A DNA stretch of 45,466 bases from Oscillospiraceae bacterium (GCA_902795195.1 CADBKF010000003.1:1-45466), one strand, 5' to 3'; positions 10,232 to 17,996 are shown, numbered from the stretch's first letter. Program-made: numbers and translations. Notes: a model not told the origin generated them from the sequence alone.

Positions 10232-11577
10232 TCTTTTTCCACTTTCTGTTGGAGCTCCCAACGTTGTATTTTTCCCGTTGCCGTTCGCGGCAGCGGATCT
10301 TGCACAAACAGAATTTCGCGCAGCTGCTGGCCTCTTGGGCGCAGCGCCATCAGGGGCTTGAGCTGCTCGACCACCGCGCTGCGGCGGCTGTCGTCGCCCT
10401 GCAGCACCAGCACCGGCTGGCCGTTTTTGAGGATGACCGCCAGCTCCTGCGTGCCGAGCACGCCAGCCAGCTCCCTCTCATACTCAGGCAAGAAGAGCTT
10501 GGTGCCGTCCTGCAGGACCAGCATTTCCTTCTTCCGGCCCGTGATGTGGAGCTTTCCGTCTGCGTCAAAATGTCCCAGATCGCCGGTGTGCAGCACGCCG
10601 GCCTTGACGACCGCGGCAAAGGCCTCCTCCATCTTGTAGTAGCCCTGCATGATGCAGGTGGGGGCGGCCACCAGGATCTCACCGTCGTCGGCGATCGTGA
10701 TGTGGTCGTCCGGGCAGACCTCCATGGCGTAGGGATCGCCCGAGACGGAGATCGCCACGCCCGAGCTGGTCTCGGTCAGGCCGTAGCCGAAGCTGACCTG
10801 CAGGCCGCGGCCTGCCGCCAGGGCCAGCAGCTGCGGCGGGCAGTCGCCGGCGCCGACAAGGACCAGACGCAGCGCGTCGTTCATGCAGTTGTTTTTGAGC
10901 AAAAAGCCCAGCAGCAGCGGCACCACGGAGACCGCGGTGGGGCAGAAGTGCTGCAGATCGTCATAATAGTGCCGCGCGCCGCGGCCGAGCGCCACGCAGG
11001 CGCCGCAGCTCAGGCCCCAAAGAAGCCCACAGACGAAGCCGAACACGTGGTTCAGCGGCAGCATGCACAGAAGCCGGTCGTCCTGCCGCAGCGGCAGCAT
11101 GGCAGAGCCGTTCCAGGCAGAGGCGCACAGGCTCTTTTCCGTCAGCACCACGGCCTTGGCCCGGTCGGTGGTGCCGGAGGTGAAGAACAGCAGCTTGCCC
11201 CAGCCGTCGCCGGCGCCGGGGGTGAGGTGCGGGGTGAGCTCTTCCTTCAGATCCTCGTCGCACCAGAGGCAGTCGACGTCTGTGTATGCCATGAGCCCGG
11301 GGATCTGCGCGTCGGGCGTGTTCTCGTCAAAGAGCACCACCTGCAGGCCGGCGATGCTGGCGGCCAGAATCGTGACCACGCAGTCAAACGAGCCGTCGCA
11401 GAAGATGCCGATGCAGGTTTTTTCGCTGCGCTGCAGCTCGTCCGTCCTGCGCAGGACCGTGTCGAAGAGCGCGCGGTAGCTGCATACGGTTTTTGCCGTA
11501 CCATAGACCAGCGCCGGCGCGTCGGGCGTTTGGTCCGCCCAGTAGGACAGCAGATGATGGAACCCGTCAAAGCGCAT
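10228..11577 (-). CDS. AMP-forming acyl-CoA/acyl-ACP synthetase
   Basis: ANL-superfamily adenylating enzyme that probably activates a carboxylic acid with ATP and passes it to the neighbouring ACP. It has 449 residues, shorter than typical 500-550 residue ligases. Motifs visible: FFTSGTTDRAKAV (ATP phosphate loop), FGYGLTETSSG (A5), HTGDLGHFDADGKLHITGRK (A7/A8) and the catalytic lysine region RTATGKIQRW at the C-terminus. First gene of the unit, with a promoter at 11639-11668. The substrate could be a fatty or other carboxylic acid; the downstream thioesterase favours fatty acid. Confidence 0.87.
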   Translation of the reverse strand: MRFDGFHHLLSYWADQTPDAPALVYGTAKTVCSYRALFDTVLRRTDELQRSEKTCIGIFCDGSFDCVVTILAASIAGLQVVLFDENTPDAQIPGLMAYTDVDCLWCDEDLKEELTPHLTPGAGDGWGKLLFFTSGTTDRAKAVVLTEKSLCASAWNGSAMLPLRQDDRLLCMLPLNHVFGFVCGLLWGLSCGACVALGRGARHYYDDLQHFCPTAVSVVPLLLGFLLKNNCMNDALRLVLVGAGDCPPQLLALAAGRGLQVSFGYGLTETSSGVAISVSGDPYAMEVCPDDHITIADDGEILVAAPTCIMQGYYKMEEAFAAVVKAGVLHTGDLGHFDADGKLHITGRKKEMLVLQDGTKLFLPEYERELAGVLGTQELAVILKNGQPVLVLQGDDSRRSAVVEQLKPLMALRPRGQQLREILFVQDPLPRTATGKIQRWELQQKVEKE

Positions 11578-11638
11578 GATAAATCCCTCCCGCCTTGAAT
11601 TGCCGCAATCGGCGGCGCAGACATAGTTGCCTCTTTAC

Positions 11639-11668
11639 ATTATAACATTTTATCGGCCGCTTCTACAA
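11639..11668 (-). promoter_or_regulatory. Predicted sigma-A promoter for the ligase-ACP-thioesterase unit
   Basis: On the minus strand: -35 TTGTAG (11668-11663), 18-bp spacer, -10 TATAAT (11644-11639), about 60 bases upstream of the ligase start. Confidence 0.65.
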
Positions 11669-11717
11669 GTCCTTTATGAAAAAAATATATTTTTATCGGA
11701 AAACACAAAAATAATTC

Positions 11718-11746
11718 GTGCAATCCGGCAATGAATGGTGTATAAT
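11718..11746 (+). promoter_or_regulatory. Predicted promoter for the fatty acid isomerase gene
   Basis: A perfect -10 TATAAT is at 11741-11746, with a weak -35 (GTGCAA, 11718-11723) 17 bp upstream. It diverges from the ligase promoter about 75 bp away; the intervening stretch is AT-rich. Confidence 0.55.
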
Positions 11747-11783
11747 GAAAAAAGCGAATAGAAATATGAATGGAGGCAAATTC

Positions 11784-13178
11784 ATGGACAAGAACATTCG
11801 CATCGCAATCATCGGCGGCGGCCCTGCCGGCCTGTCCGCAGGCATGTACCTGGAAAAGAAGGGTTACGAGAACTACACCATCTTCGAGCGGCTCGACCGC
11901 GTGGGCGGCAAGTGCTGGTCCCCGCATTACAACGGCCGCCGCTATGAGATGGGCGCCATCATGGGCGTGCCCAGCTACTACGCCGTGCACGACGTGGAGG
12001 AATTCTGCGGCATCACCCACGACGGCCCCAAGCTCAACCGCAACTATAAGAACGCCAAGGGCGAGGTCATCGAGCCCTTCGAGCCCAAGAAGAATATCCT
12101 CAAGATCCCCCGTCTGCTCAAGATGAAGAAGCAGATCAAGAAGCTGGGCGAGATCCTTGAGACCAAGTACAAGGGCTATGACGTCAACGGCCACCGCGGC
12201 GTTGCCGAGGGCCGCTACGACGGCTTCTCCCAGCAGAACGCCAAGCGCGAGCCCATCTCCGGCAAGAACGAAAACCTGAAGGACCTGGCCCTTCCGTTCA
12301 ATCAGTTCTGCAAGCTCAACGGCGTTGAGCTGACCCAGGACGTGTGGATCGGGCCCTACACCTCCTTCGGCTACGGCTACTTTGACGAGATCCCCGCTGC
12401 CTATGTTCTCAAATATCTGGACTTCCAGACCTGCATGAACTTCGTCAAGGTCAACCTCTGGACATGGAAGAACGGCACCCAGTACATCTGGGAGCAGCTG
12501 AACGACCACCTGAAGAACCCTGCCCGCCTGAACAGCAAGATCGACAAGGTCGAGCGCAAGGACGGCAAGGTCTACATCACCGTCAACGGCGCGGTCGAGG
12601 AGTTTGACAAGGTCATCATCACCTCTCCTCTGTACGTGCCCAACAAGGAAAACCGCAAGGACGGCCTGGTCGGCATGGTCGACTACTTCGACGCCCGCGA
12701 GGACGAGAAGCAGCTCTTCTCCAAGATCGACTACGAGCGCTACGACGTGCTGGCCGTGGAGACCAAGCCCGAGGATCATCCCGAGATCTCCTACTATGTC
12801 TTTGAGAACATGGTACCCGAGAAGCTGGGCCACCTCATGGTCTACTATCGCCGCTGGAAGGACACCAAGGACCAGGTCATCACGACCTACGCCCTGCGCA
12901 AGCACAAGAACCGCAAGGAGATCCCCTACGAGGAGTGCAAGCAGATGGTGCTCGATGATCTGAAGGTCATGAAGAACCCCGCCTCCAACGTGATCAACGA
13001 GTGGTCCGTCTACTACTTCCCCCATGTCTTCTCCGAGGACTACAAGGCCGGCTGGTACGACAAGGTCGAGGCCATGCAGGACAAGTACGACACCTTCTAC
13101 GCCGGCGAGATCATGTCCTTCGGCGACATGGACGAGACGGCGGAGTACAGCCGCGAGCTGGTTGAAAGATTCTTCTGA
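11784..13178 (+). CDS. Polyunsaturated fatty acid isomerase homologue (FAD-dependent, amine-oxidase fold)
   Basis: Closely resembles, from memory of the family, the Propionibacterium acnes PAI enzyme that converts linoleate to trans-10,cis-12 conjugated linoleate: shared stretches include RVGGKCWSPHYNGRRYEMGA, AAYVLKYLDF, LGHLMVYYRRW, YYFPHV-SEDYKAGWY and FYAGEIMSFG. It has 464 residues. The FAD-binding GGGPAG is at 11-16 and the second FAD loop is at about 36-45. The ATG at 11784 has GGAGG nine bases upstream; an in-frame ATG further upstream lies within the promoter region. It opens a lipid flavoenzyme cluster interrupted by the four-helix-bundle element. Activity on other substrates, such as hydrated or oxidised fatty acids, is possible. 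Confidence 0.85.
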   Translation: MDKNIRIAIIGGGPAGLSAGMYLEKKGYENYTIFERLDRVGGKCWSPHYNGRRYEMGAIMGVPSYYAVHDVEEFCGITHDGPKLNRNYKNAKGEVIEPFEPKKNILKIPRLLKMKKQIKKLGEILETKYKGYDVNGHRGVAEGRYDGFSQQNAKREPISGKNENLKDLALPFNQFCKLNGVELTQDVWIGPYTSFGYGYFDEIPAAYVLKYLDFQTCMNFVKVNLWTWKNGTQYIWEQLNDHLKNPARLNSKIDKVERKDGKVYITVNGAVEEFDKVIITSPLYVPNKENRKDGLVGMVDYFDAREDEKQLFSKIDYERYDVLAVETKPEDHPEISYYVFENMVPEKLGHLMVYYRRWKDTKDQVITTYALRKHKNRKEIPYEECKQMVLDDLKVMKNPASNVINEWSVYYFPHVFSEDYKAGWYDKVEAMQDKYDTFYAGEIMSFGDMDETAEYSRELVERFF

Positions 13179-13187
13179 TTCTGGAGG

Positions 13188-13257
13188 GATCAGGGATCAG
13201 TGATCAGTGATCAGTGATCAGGGATCAGGGGTCAGGGATCAGTGATCAGGGATCAGG
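13188..13257 (+). repeat. Ten-unit 7-bp tandem array upstream of a four-helix-bundle gene
   Basis: Ten contiguous units of GATCAGG or GATCAGT, with one GGTCAGG. The array begins 9 bases after the isomerase stop. Its last unit together with the next bases AGG supplies the ribosome-binding site (AGGAGG) of the gene at 13268. A facing array of reverse-complement sense is at 13713-13747. Confidence 0.95.
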
Positions 13258-13267
13258 AGGTACATCC

Positions 13268-13624
13268 ATGAGCAGCTTTCAGAAACTCGGCTTTTGGCAA
13301 AAATCGAGAGTCCTGGTAAAAGAGATTTATCAGTTGACGGCCAACTTTCCAAAAGCTGAGATGTTTGGATTGACTGCGCAGCTTCGCAGAGCGGCTGTTT
13401 CAATTCCGTCGAATATTGCAGAAGGGTATGGACGACAATACAGAGCCGATTATATTCATTTTCTGAATATTGCGCGTGGCTCATGCTACGAGGTGGAAGC
13501 GCAGCTGATTTTATGTGTTGATCTGGGGCTGCTGCAGGAAGCACAGTGCGAACAGGTGCTTCATCTGTGTGAGGAGATCGGAAAGCTCTTGAATGCCACA
13601 ATTCAATCCCTTCAAAAGGAATGA
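13268..13624 (+). CDS. Four-helix-bundle protein of the S23/IVP (23S rRNA intervening sequence protein) family
   Basis: 118 residues; function unknown. The family signature MFGLTAQLRRAAVSIPSNIA, then EGYGR, is at 32-56. Four amphipathic helices are predictable (about 4-27, 33-53, 57-85, 90-115). Relatives are known from intervening sequences in 23S rRNA genes and are similar in fold to Avd, the accessory protein of diversity-generating retroelements; no reverse transcriptase or variable repeat is present here. The ATG at 13268 was chosen because AGGAGG lies 7 bases upstream; a longer frame would translate the array (SDQGSG repeats). It sits between inverted 7-bp arrays inside an otherwise co-oriented flavoenzyme cluster, and is richer in A+T than both neighbours, which suggests mobility. 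Confidence 0.92.
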   Translation: MSSFQKLGFWQKSRVLVKEIYQLTANFPKAEMFGLTAQLRRAAVSIPSNIAEGYGRQYRADYIHFLNIARGSCYEVEAQLILCVDLGLLQEAQCEQVLHLCEEIGKLLNATIQSLQKE

Positions 13625-13643
13625 AGAAATGTGGACAATCCCT

Positions 13644-13701
13644 GAATTCTGCGGTCATTCGGAAACCTCTCTCAAAGACTGTTCCTATCGAATGCAGATT
13701 C
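13644..13701 (+). ncRNA. Predicted stem-loop between the four-helix-bundle gene and the right array
   Basis: CATTCG (13656-13661) pairs with CGAATG (13689-13694); continuing outward, CTG (13649-13651) pairs with CAG (13695-13697) and GAAT (13644-13647) with ATTC (13698-13701), leaving a small CGGT bulge. An alternative local hairpin (TCGAAT/ATTCGA, 13688-13703) is also possible. Transcription as an RNA is not shown; it could equally be a DNA-level structure. Confidence 0.45.
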
Positions 13702-13712
13702 GACACCGAAAA

Positions 13713-13747
13713 CCCTGATCCCTGATCCCCAATCCCTGGTCCCTTAT
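13713..13747 (+). repeat. Five-unit 7-bp array, right arm, reverse-complement to the left array
   Basis: Units CCCTGAT, CCCTGAT, CCCCAAT, CCCTGGT, CCCTTAT. CCCTGAT is the reverse complement of ATCAGGG, the phase-shifted left-arm word. The array ends 19 bases before the next start codon. Confidence 0.92.
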
Positions 13748-13766
13748 ATTCAGAAAGGATGATGCT

Positions 13767-15311
13767 ATGAAATTCTATAAGGATCATTATCAAGTGATCA
13801 TCATGGGCGGCGGACTGGCGGGCATGTCCTGCGCGCTGCAGCTGCAGGCCTGGGGCATCAAGGACATTCTGATCCTGGAAAAGCACAACATGCCGGGCGG
13901 CCTTGCCACGGACTTTGTGCGCAACGGGTTCGAGATCGAGGCCACGCTCCACGAGATGATGTCCATCGGCACCAAGGAGGAGCCCCTCAAGGTGGGCAAA
14001 TTCTTCGACGAGATGGGCGTTGACATCGACTGGCTGCACGTGCCCGAATGCTACCGCGCGGTGCTGCCCAACTCCGGCCTGGATGTGACGCTCCACGAGG
14101 GCTACGAGACCATGGCCCGGGAGATTGACGCGGCCGTGCCCGGCACCTTCGAGAAGGTGCACGAGCTGATGCTGCTCTGCCGCCGGGTCTACGACAGCAT
14201 GAACATTCTCTCGGTCACGCCGATGAGCAAGGTGCAGATGCTGCTCAAGCATCCCGACTTCGTCAAGACCGTGGGCTATTCGGCCACCGAGGTCATCAAC
14301 ACCTTCGGCCTGCCGAAGAAGGCGGTCGAGCTGCTCACGCCCTACTGGATCTACGTCGGCAACCGCATGGACGATCTGCCGTTCACGATCTACGCCTTCC
14401 TCATGGCCGACTACTTCACCGGCTCCTACGTCTGCCGCGGCTACAGCCACGAGATGTCCATGAAGCTGCAGCGGAAGGTCGAGGAGAACGGCGCCCAGTT
14501 CGAGTTCCGGCAGGAGGTCACCAAGATCCTGGTCAAGGACCGCAAGGTCTACGGCGTGAAAACCGCCCGTGGCGACGAGATCCACGCGGATTATGTCGTC
14601 TCGGCTGCCTACCCCAACAAGGTCTACTCCCAGATGATCGAACCGCTCAGCGAGGTGCCGCCCGAGGCGATCAAGTCCGTCAACGGCCGGACCCTCAGCC
14701 TCACGCCGGTCTCCGTCATCGCCGTGCTCGAGGGCACGCCGGAGGAAAACGGGCTGCAGAACTATTCCACGTTCTCCGGCACCACGATGGACACCAACGA
14801 GATCTGGAAGAACTACGCCAACCTCACCGAGCCCTATAATTTCATCACCACGATTTGCCTCAATTACGCCAACCCCGACTGCGTGCCCGAGGGCTATACG
14901 CAGATCTCCATCACCGCGCTCGTGCCGAACGATCCGTTCCTCAACGTCAAGGAGGAGGAGTACCACGCGCTCAAGCGCAGACTTGCCAATGAGATGATGG
15001 AGGAATACATCAAGATCTCCGGCATCGACTTCCGCAAGAACATCGTGGAGATCGAGATCACCACCCCGATGACCATCGCCCACTATGTCGGCGCCTGGAA
15101 GGGCAGCATCTACGGCTATCTCCACTCCCTCAAGGACCATGCGGTGGCCCGTCTGCAGATGAAGGAGGAGGACCACTTCATTGAGGGCCTCGAGTTTGCT
15201 GGCGCGCACGGCATGTCCGGCGACGGCATGGGCCCCGCGGTCACCAACGGCCGCGCCGCGGCCAAGGGCATCCGGGAGGATCTTGAGCGGAAGGAGGCGG
15301 CAAAGAAATGA
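13767..15311 (+). CDS. CrtI/retinol-saturase-like FAD-dependent oxidoreductase
   Basis: Flavoprotein of the phytoene desaturase and all-trans-retinol saturase superfamily, 514 residues. The FAD-binding motif GGGLAG is at 14-19, with a glutamate (ILEKHNMPGG) closing the second loop, and a C-terminal FAD segment contains GLEFAGAHGMSGDGMGPAVT. It has no cleavable signal. The start has AGAAAGGATGATGCT upstream. Its stop overlaps the next start as ATGA, so it is co-translated with the ferredoxin-reductase-like gene. The substrate is probably a lipid double bond (saturation, desaturation or isomerisation); carotenoid synthesis is unlikely because no crtB-like gene is nearby. Confidence 0.83.
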   Translation: MKFYKDHYQVIIMGGGLAGMSCALQLQAWGIKDILILEKHNMPGGLATDFVRNGFEIEATLHEMMSIGTKEEPLKVGKFFDEMGVDIDWLHVPECYRAVLPNSGLDVTLHEGYETMAREIDAAVPGTFEKVHELMLLCRRVYDSMNILSVTPMSKVQMLLKHPDFVKTVGYSATEVINTFGLPKKAVELLTPYWIYVGNRMDDLPFTIYAFLMADYFTGSYVCRGYSHEMSMKLQRKVEENGAQFEFRQEVTKILVKDRKVYGVKTARGDEIHADYVVSAAYPNKVYSQMIEPLSEVPPEAIKSVNGRTLSLTPVSVIAVLEGTPEENGLQNYSTFSGTTMDTNEIWKNYANLTEPYNFITTICLNYANPDCVPEGYTQISITALVPNDPFLNVKEEEYHALKRRLANEMMEEYIKISGIDFRKNIVEIEITTPMTIAHYVGAWKGSIYGYLHSLKDHAVARLQMKEEDHFIEGLEFAGAHGMSGDGMGPAVTNGRAAAKGIREDLERKEAAKK

Positions 15312-16501
15312 GTATGAAAGTCAAAGGCTTTTTTCAGGACGTAGGCGGCGCCAGCCGCGTGACCAAGGCCAGACGCGAAAGCTACGCAAACGCCTCCGCC
15401 GTGCCCGATCCGAAGGACCCGATCCGCGCGCTGGCAGACGCGCTCCATCCGGCAAAGATGGAGTTCCGCGTCGTGGCCGTGGAGGATACCTCCCCGACCT
15501 CGAAGCTCTACCGGCTGGAATCCACCGACGGGCACATCCCCGTCTTCCAGAGCGGCCAGTATGTGAACTTCCGCCTGAAGATCGGCGAGAGCGAGCTCAC
15601 CCGGCCCTACACCATCAGCTCGGCCCCCTATGAGGCCAGAGGCGAGCACCCCTTCATCGAGGTGACGATCCGCCGCAACCGCCCCTATCTCGTGCCCGAC
15701 TACTTCTTCGAGCATGTGCACGAGGGCACGGTCCTGCAGGGCAACATGCCCTTCGGCACCTTCTACTGGGAGCCGCTGCGCGACAGCAAAAACATCGTCG
15801 CCCTGGCCGGCGGCAGCGGCATCACGCCGTTCCACTCCATGGCCAAGGAGATCGCCTTCGGGCAGATGCAGGACGCGCACATCACGATCCTCTACGGCTC
15901 GGTCCACCACAGCGACATCGTCCTGGGGAAGCAGCTCGAGGCGATCGAGCGGGCCTGCCCCGAGCGGGTCAAGGTGGTGCACGTGCTCTCCGGCGACCCC
16001 GACTGGGCAGGGGAGCAGGGCTTTGTGACCCGCCAGATCATTGAGAAGTATGCCGGCGAGGACCCCACCTACATGTTCTGCGGGCCGCTTGCCATGTACA
16101 AGCTGCTCAAAAAGACCATGGACGAGATGGGCGTCACCTGCCGCCGCTTCCGCCACGATGTGATGAACAATCCCGTGGACGCCCGGCAGATCGACGGCTG
16201 GCCCATGGGCAACGAGCAAAAGACCTGGAAGATCACCGTCGTGCGCGGCGTGCACGAGGACGTCATCGACGCTGCCGGCGGCGAGCCGGTCGCGGTGGCG
16301 CTCGAGCGGGCGGCCATCCCGGTGGACACCCACTGCCGCTGCGGCGAGTGCGGCTACTGCCGCACGCAGCTGCTTGAGGGCGCGATCTTCGTCTCCCCGA
16401 ACGGCGACGGCAGACGCCTTATGGACCGCGAAATGGGCTGGTTCCACGCTTGCTCCGCCTACCCCGTGAGCGACCTGAAGATCAAGATCCCCATTTTGTA
16501 A
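15308..16501 (+). CDS. Ferredoxin-NAD(P)H reductase-like protein with C-terminal 2Fe-2S domain
   Basis: Electron-transfer protein of 397 residues: FAD-binding motif RPYTISSAP (99-107), NAD(P)-binding GGSGITPF (168-175) and a plant-type ferredoxin domain with C343, C348, C351 and C382 as probable ligands; an extra C345 lies in the loop. The N-terminal ~50 residues are an unusual extension. The start overlaps the CrtI-like stop (ATGA). It probably passes electrons between NAD(P)H and the CrtI-like enzyme, forming a two-component redox pair; this is inferred from coupling. Confidence 0.87.
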   Translation: MSMKVKGFFQDVGGASRVTKARRESYANASAVPDPKDPIRALADALHPAKMEFRVVAVEDTSPTSKLYRLESTDGHIPVFQSGQYVNFRLKIGESELTRPYTISSAPYEARGEHPFIEVTIRRNRPYLVPDYFFEHVHEGTVLQGNMPFGTFYWEPLRDSKNIVALAGGSGITPFHSMAKEIAFGQMQDAHITILYGSVHHSDIVLGKQLEAIERACPERVKVVHVLSGDPDWAGEQGFVTRQIIEKYAGEDPTYMFCGPLAMYKLLKKTMDEMGVTCRRFRHDVMNNPVDARQIDGWPMGNEQKTWKITVVRGVHEDVIDAAGGEPVAVALERAAIPVDTHCRCGECGYCRTQLLEGAIFVSPNGDGRRLMDREMGWFHACSAYPVSDLKIKIPIL

Positions 16502-16570
16502 TCAACAGGGAACTGCGGAGAGGAACGACGCATACGCCTGTTGAAAATAATTGAAACGGAGGCAATCACT

Positions 16571-17239
16571 ATGAAAGCTTGGCAAAAGTATCTGGCAGAA
16601 TGCATCGGCACCTTTGTTCTGGTCTTCGTGGCCTGCGGCGTTGCGGTCGCGATCGGCTGCGACGTCACCGGCGGCTACCTCGCAACGGCGATGGCCTTCG
16701 GCCTGGTCATTGTGGCCATGGCCTACTCCATCGGCAACATCTCCGGCTGCCACATCAACCCGGCGGTCTCCCTGGCGATGCTGCTCAGCAAGAAGCTGAG
16801 CGTCAAGGACTTCATCGGCTACGTCGTTGCCCAGTGCATCGGCGCGGTGCTGGGCTCCGTGCTGCTCGGCGTGATCTTCGGCTGGGACTGCGGCTTCGGC
16901 GCCAACGCCATGCAGGCGGGCTTCGAGGGCAACTACCTGGCGGGCCTGCTGATCGAGATCGTGCTGACCTGCATCTTCGTGCTGACCATCCTGGGCGTCA
17001 CCTCCAAGAAGGCCTTCGGCAATGTGGCCGGTCTGGTCATCGGCGGTGCGCTGATCCTGGTCCACCTGATCGGCATCGCGGTCACCGGCACGAGCGTCAA
17101 CCCCGCCCGCAGCTTCGGCCCCGCCCTGTTTGCCGGCGGCGAGGCGCTCAAGAGCCTGTGGATCTTCATCGTCGGCCCGCTGGTCGGCGGCGCGCTGGCT
17201 GCCGTGCTGCACAAAGCCATCGGCGGCAAGGACGAGTAA
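16571..17239 (+). CDS. aqpZ: Aquaporin Z-type water channel
   Basis: Inner-membrane channel of 222 residues with six helices. NPA motifs are at 63-65 (HINPAV) and 177-179 (SVNPAR). The selectivity-filter residues can be placed as F43, H165, T174 and R180, with the same spacing as E. coli AqpZ (F43, H174, T183, R189). This favours water over glycerol. The ATG at 16571 has GGAGG nine bases upstream. It follows the flavoenzymes after 69 bases and is closed by a terminator. Confidence 0.9.
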   Translation: MKAWQKYLAECIGTFVLVFVACGVAVAIGCDVTGGYLATAMAFGLVIVAMAYSIGNISGCHINPAVSLAMLLSKKLSVKDFIGYVVAQCIGAVLGSVLLGVIFGWDCGFGANAMQAGFEGNYLAGLLIEIVLTCIFVLTILGVTSKKAFGNVAGLVIGGALILVHLIGIAVTGTSVNPARSFGPALFAGGEALKSLWIFIVGPLVGGALAAVLHKAIGGKDE

Positions 17240-17250
17240 GCATTTTGTTG

Positions 17251-17290
17251 AAAAAAAGAACGCTTCGGCTTCGGCCGAAGCGTTCTTTTT
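17251..17290 (+). terminator. Rho-independent terminator after aqpZ
   Basis: A 12-bp stem (17258-17269 with 17274-17285) with a stable TTCG loop is flanked by A7 and T5. Confidence 0.93.
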
Positions 17291-17339
17291 AGTGGGTAGT
17301 GGTCAGTGGTTAGTGGTTAGGTAGGAGTTAGGAGCTGTT
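17291..17339. repeat. 7-bp tandem array, left arm of a protein-less element
   Basis: Seven 7-bp units beginning AG: AGTGGGT, AGTGGTC, AGTGGTT (twice), AGGTAGG, AGTTAGG, AGCTGTT. It begins directly after the aqpZ terminator T-tract. Confidence 0.85.
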
Positions 17340-17350
17340 GCCCTCAAGTA

Positions 17351-17379
17351 TGTCATTCTTCGCTGCGCTCAGAATGACA
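17351..17379. repeat. Dispersed repeat forming a hairpin between the arrays
   Basis: TGTCATTCT (17351-17359) pairs with AGAATGACA (17371-17379). It is a shortened member of the TGTCATTCTGAG family, placed between the arms as at 5182-5208. The rest of 17380-17438 shows nothing recognisable. Confidence 0.8.
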
Positions 17380-17438
17380 TGAAAGAATGCAGTCCGAACA
17401 GGCGCAAGTGCCGCTTTAACAAAAGTACGTCCGTGTGG

Positions 17439-17480
17439 TGCCTGTTGCCTATTGCCTGACAACTTTTGCCTCTTCCCTGA
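17439..17480. repeat. 7-bp tandem array, right arm, overlapping the end of the HEYGH gene
   Basis: Six 7-bp units: TGCCTGT, TGCCTAT, TGCCTGA, CAACTTT, TGCCTCT, TCCCTGA. The stop codon of the neighbouring minus-strand gene (17449-17451) and its last ~9 codons lie inside it. Confidence 0.75.
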
Positions 17481-17895
17481 CCCTGGGCTCCTTCTTTGCA
17501 TAGCGCTTGCCGTTGCGGTCTGCCCAGTGCTCGGTGTAGAGCCAGGAGTAGGGCAGCTGACGTTTCTGGCGCAGGCGGACAACCGGACCGAAGCCGGCCC
17601 AGATGAAGGACGGAAGTCCGATCACCAGCAGGTAGCTCGGTCCCAGCAGCAGCGACTGGATCGTGTGCCCGTATTCATGGTTGAGCAGGGGCCGGTATTG
17701 CCTGGGGTTCCAGTTGTTCTGCAAAAACAGGAACATGCCCATGGACATGCTCGAGCGCAGCGGCCAGATCGTCGCCACAGCGCCCTGGTAGGTAAAATGC
17801 GGGCAGCGGATCAGCACCAGCGTGATGAGCGCGCCGATCAGCGTTTGCGGCAGCCCCCAGGTCCACTGCCAGAGCCGATATAAGAACTTTTTCAA
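17449..17895 (-). CDS. Small membrane protein with HEYGH zinc-protease-like motif
   Basis: 148 residues; family not recognised. The motif LLNHEYGHTIQS fits the HExxH signature of zinc metallopeptidases. Hydrophobic segments lie at about 12-32 and 83-101, and a basic tail ends the protein. It could be a minimal membrane metalloprotease, but the third metal ligand is not obvious, so activity is unproven. The start is TTG with an AGGCGG ribosome site about 8 bases upstream. The last residues (EEAKVVRQ) are encoded by the 7-bp array, so the native C-terminus may have been replaced. Confidence 0.65.
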   Translation of the reverse strand: MKKFLYRLWQWTWGLPQTLIGALITLVLIRCPHFTYQGAVATIWPLRSSMSMGMFLFLQNNWNPRQYRPLLNHEYGHTIQSLLLGPSYLLVIGLPSFIWAGFGPVVRLRQKRQLPYSWLYTEHWADRNGKRYAKKEPRVREEAKVVRQ

Positions 17896-17996
17896 ACAAT
17901 CACCGCCTGATGTTCGTAACTTGCTGTATTATAGCACAGCCGGCCCGGCTTGTCGAGTGCGCAAATCTGAACAAATCGTAAAAATGGCGCGCCTAC

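Noticed and set aside
13188-13257. CRISPR array
   Set aside because: The units are 7 bp and contiguous with no spacers, and no cas gene is present.
13268-13624. Diversity-generating retroelement, because the protein resembles Avd
   Set aside because: No reverse transcriptase, template repeat or variable repeat is visible in the window.
13709-13767. Target-site duplication flanking the four-helix-bundle unit
   Set aside because: Only a short ATTC match occurs near each edge, which is within chance.
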